DNA of 36,835 nt from assembly GCA_003282425.1 (NCBI GenBank), contig QBZF01000006.1, forward strand, positions 1 through 36,835, given 5' to 3'. The translations under genes and the position numbers were made by a program. The notes under the pieces are model-generated. The model was not told the DNA's origin. It saw nothing but the letters and a program-made list of their open reading frames with translations, and did no database searches. This stretch comes from Prochlorococcus sp. AG-335-A05 (GTDB lineage: Bacteria; Cyanobacteriota; Cyanobacteriia; PCC-6307; Cyanobiaceae). Positions 35,539 to 36,835 of this stretch are shown in pieces (within the stretch, counting starts at the first letter, position 1; the number at the start of each line of letters is the position of its first letter).

Positions 35539-36835
35539 TTAAGATGATAACTTTTTTTCAACAAAACTAGTTGTCTTTTCTTTTTTTAGTTCCTTAATTT
35601 TGAGCCAAACTAGTAATGCTGTTAAATCAGCTTTACTGACACCGGGTATCTTGGATGCATCACCAAAATTAGTAGGTTTTATCTTATTTAAATTTTCACG
35701 GGCTTCTAAAGATAAAGTATCTATTTGGTCATAATTAATTTCTGATGAAAGTGATTTGAGACTTTGACGATTAATCTGATCAATATTATTTTTTTGTCTT
35801 TTAAGGTAGCCTTCGTATTTAATATCTATTTCAACTCCTTCAATTATTGATATTGGAAGAGTTTTGTCTACCAAACCATAATTTATAAAATCAGAATAGT
35901 GAAGATTTGGTCTTTTTAAAAGTTCTTTTAATGTTGTTGATCCTTTAATTTTTGATCCACTATCTAACTCTATTTTTTTAGCGATCTCATCAGTACATTT
36001 TAAACGCGTATTCTCTAATCTTGAATTTTCTTCTTTAAGTGATTTCATTTTTTTCTTATGAGCTAACCATCTTCTCTCATCTATTAAACCTATTTCAAAA
36101 CCTAAAGGAGTTAATCTCCTGTCAGCATTATCTCCCCGCAAGGTAAGTCTATATTCACTTCTACTTGTAAGGACTCTATATGGTTCTTTAAGATCTTTCG
36201 TAATTAAGTCATTGATCATAGTACCTATATAGCTGCTTTCTCTTGAAAATATTATTGAATCTTTCATATTTATTTTTCTAGTTGCATTAATTCCTGCAAC
36301 TAATCCTTGAGCAGCAGCTTCTTCATAGCCAGTTGTTCCATTGATTTGTCCAGCACTAAATAAATTTTCTATCTCAATTGTTTCCAATGATGACTTAAGT
36401 TGTGTCGCAGGGATGTATTCATATTCAACAGCATAAGCAGGCCGTAGCATTTTACATTTATTTAATCCTGGTAATGTTCTTAAAAGTTCTAATTGAATAT
36501 CTTCAGGTAATCCAGTAGAGAATCCTTGTACGTAAATTTCTGGTGTATTTATCCCTTCAGGTTCTAAGAAAATCTGATGTGAATTTTTGTCTGCAAATTT
36601 TACAATCTTGTCTTCGATTGAAGGGCAATATCTAGGTCCTTTACTATCTATAAATCCTCCATAGATTGGAGTTAAATGCAAATTATTGCGAATTAATTCA
36701 TGAGTTTTTAGAGTTGTTCTTGTTATATGACAACTTACTTGTGGCATATTGTTTTTGATTTTGGGATCAAATGAAAAATATTTATCTGCAGCTGTACTTG
36801 GTTGAATATCTAATTCATCAAAAGAAATACTCTTT
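35539..36835 (-). CDS. mnmG: tRNA uridine-5-carboxymethylaminomethyl modification enzyme, C-terminal two-thirds (5' end beyond window)
   Basis: MnmG, with MnmE, adds a carboxymethylaminomethyl (or aminomethyl) group to U34 of several tRNAs using FAD, NADH and methylene-THF. The frame is open to the right edge, so about 200 N-terminal residues, including the FAD loop, lie outside; the Met at 36747 is internal, since [20 protein letters not shown] reads through it. Visible MnmG blocks are [60 protein letters not shown] and the C-terminal [14 protein letters not shown]. The chorismate lyase gene follows 6 bp after its stop. This is firm despite truncation. Confidence 0.96.
   Translation of the reverse strand, partial: KSISFDELDIQPSTAADKYFSFDPKIKNNMPQVSCHITRTTLKTHELIRNNLHLTPIYGGFIDSKGPRYCPSIEDKIVKFADKNSHQIFLEPEGINTPEIYVQGFSTGLPEDIQLELLRTLPGLNKCKMLRPAYAVEYEYIPATQLKSSLETIEIENLFSAGQINGTTGYEEAAAQGLVAGINATRKINMKDSIIFSRESSYIGTMINDLITKDLKEPYRVLTSRSEYRLTLRGDNADRRLTPLGFEIGLIDERRWLAHKKKMKSLKEENSRLENTRLKCTDEIAKKIELDSGSKIKGSTTLKELLKRPNLHYSDFINYGLVDKTLPISIIEGVEIDIKYEGYLKRQKNNIDQINRQSLKSLSSEINYDQIDTLSLEARENLNKIKPTNFGDASKIPGVSKADLTALLVWLKIKELKKEKTTSFVEKKLSS

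Overview
The window is about 37 kb of a compact, very AT-rich bacterial chromosome and reads as a marine picocyanobacterium, most likely a low-GC, high-light type Prochlorococcus. The evidence is the base composition, very short intergenic gaps, a DnaK2-type chaperone with the acidic DDDVIDADF tail, a group 2 sigma factor, a DUF98/Ycf21-type chorismate lyase, a phytol-kinase-like protein, a B-type aconitase and a set of small conserved picocyanobacterial hypotheticals. The genus is inferred from gene content and style; no rRNA or photosystem gene is present to confirm it. Nearly everything is core housekeeping. No prophage, insertion sequence, CRISPR array or genomic-island boundary is visible.

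Layout. 1-1654: 3' end of argG, then rpsF and aroE on the minus strand. 1771-3675: dnaK. 3672-5659: a ThiO-like FAD oxidoreductase divergent from purU. 5669-9613: acnB followed by a CLC chloride transporter. 9711-10778: DAHP synthase. 10780-16016, minus: an MFS transporter and ppk, then a group 2 sigma factor and a phytol-kinase-like gene. 16047-16832: cobA. 16835-27639: ten genes in a row on the minus strand (transcription order mazG, speE, speB, gcvT, aspS, pyrG, queE, queC, pabB, pabC), with start/stop overlaps at mazG/speE and pabB/pabC. 27738-31629, plus: tRNA-Val(TAC), an A-type Fe-S carrier-like gene, valS and a TVP38-family membrane protein. 31619-35532: the least ordinary part, with a possible 50-residue protein, a T4-like ATP-dependent DNA ligase overlapping a membrane-anchored protein, a divergent SprT-like zinc protein, a charged disordered protein, and a chorismate lyase. 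35539-36835: 5'-truncated mnmG.

Themes. Several genes feed one-carbon, folate and glycine metabolism (purU, gcvT, pabB, pabC, possibly the ThiO-like oxidase). Others supply the shikimate and chorismate route and its branches (DAHP synthase, aroE, pabB, chorismate lyase), polyamines (speB, speE), queuosine-type tRNA modification (queC, queE, with mnmG acting on the same wobble position), and aminoacylation (aspS, valS with a tRNA-Val). All seven convergent gene pairs meet with at most 9 bp between them, or overlap, and I saw no stem-plus-T-run terminator at them. Several genes appear to use TTG starts.

I found no clearly new biological system. The best candidate for a second look is the 31.6-35 kb segment around the ATP-dependent ligase. 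The proposal that its genes act together is only an inference from position.
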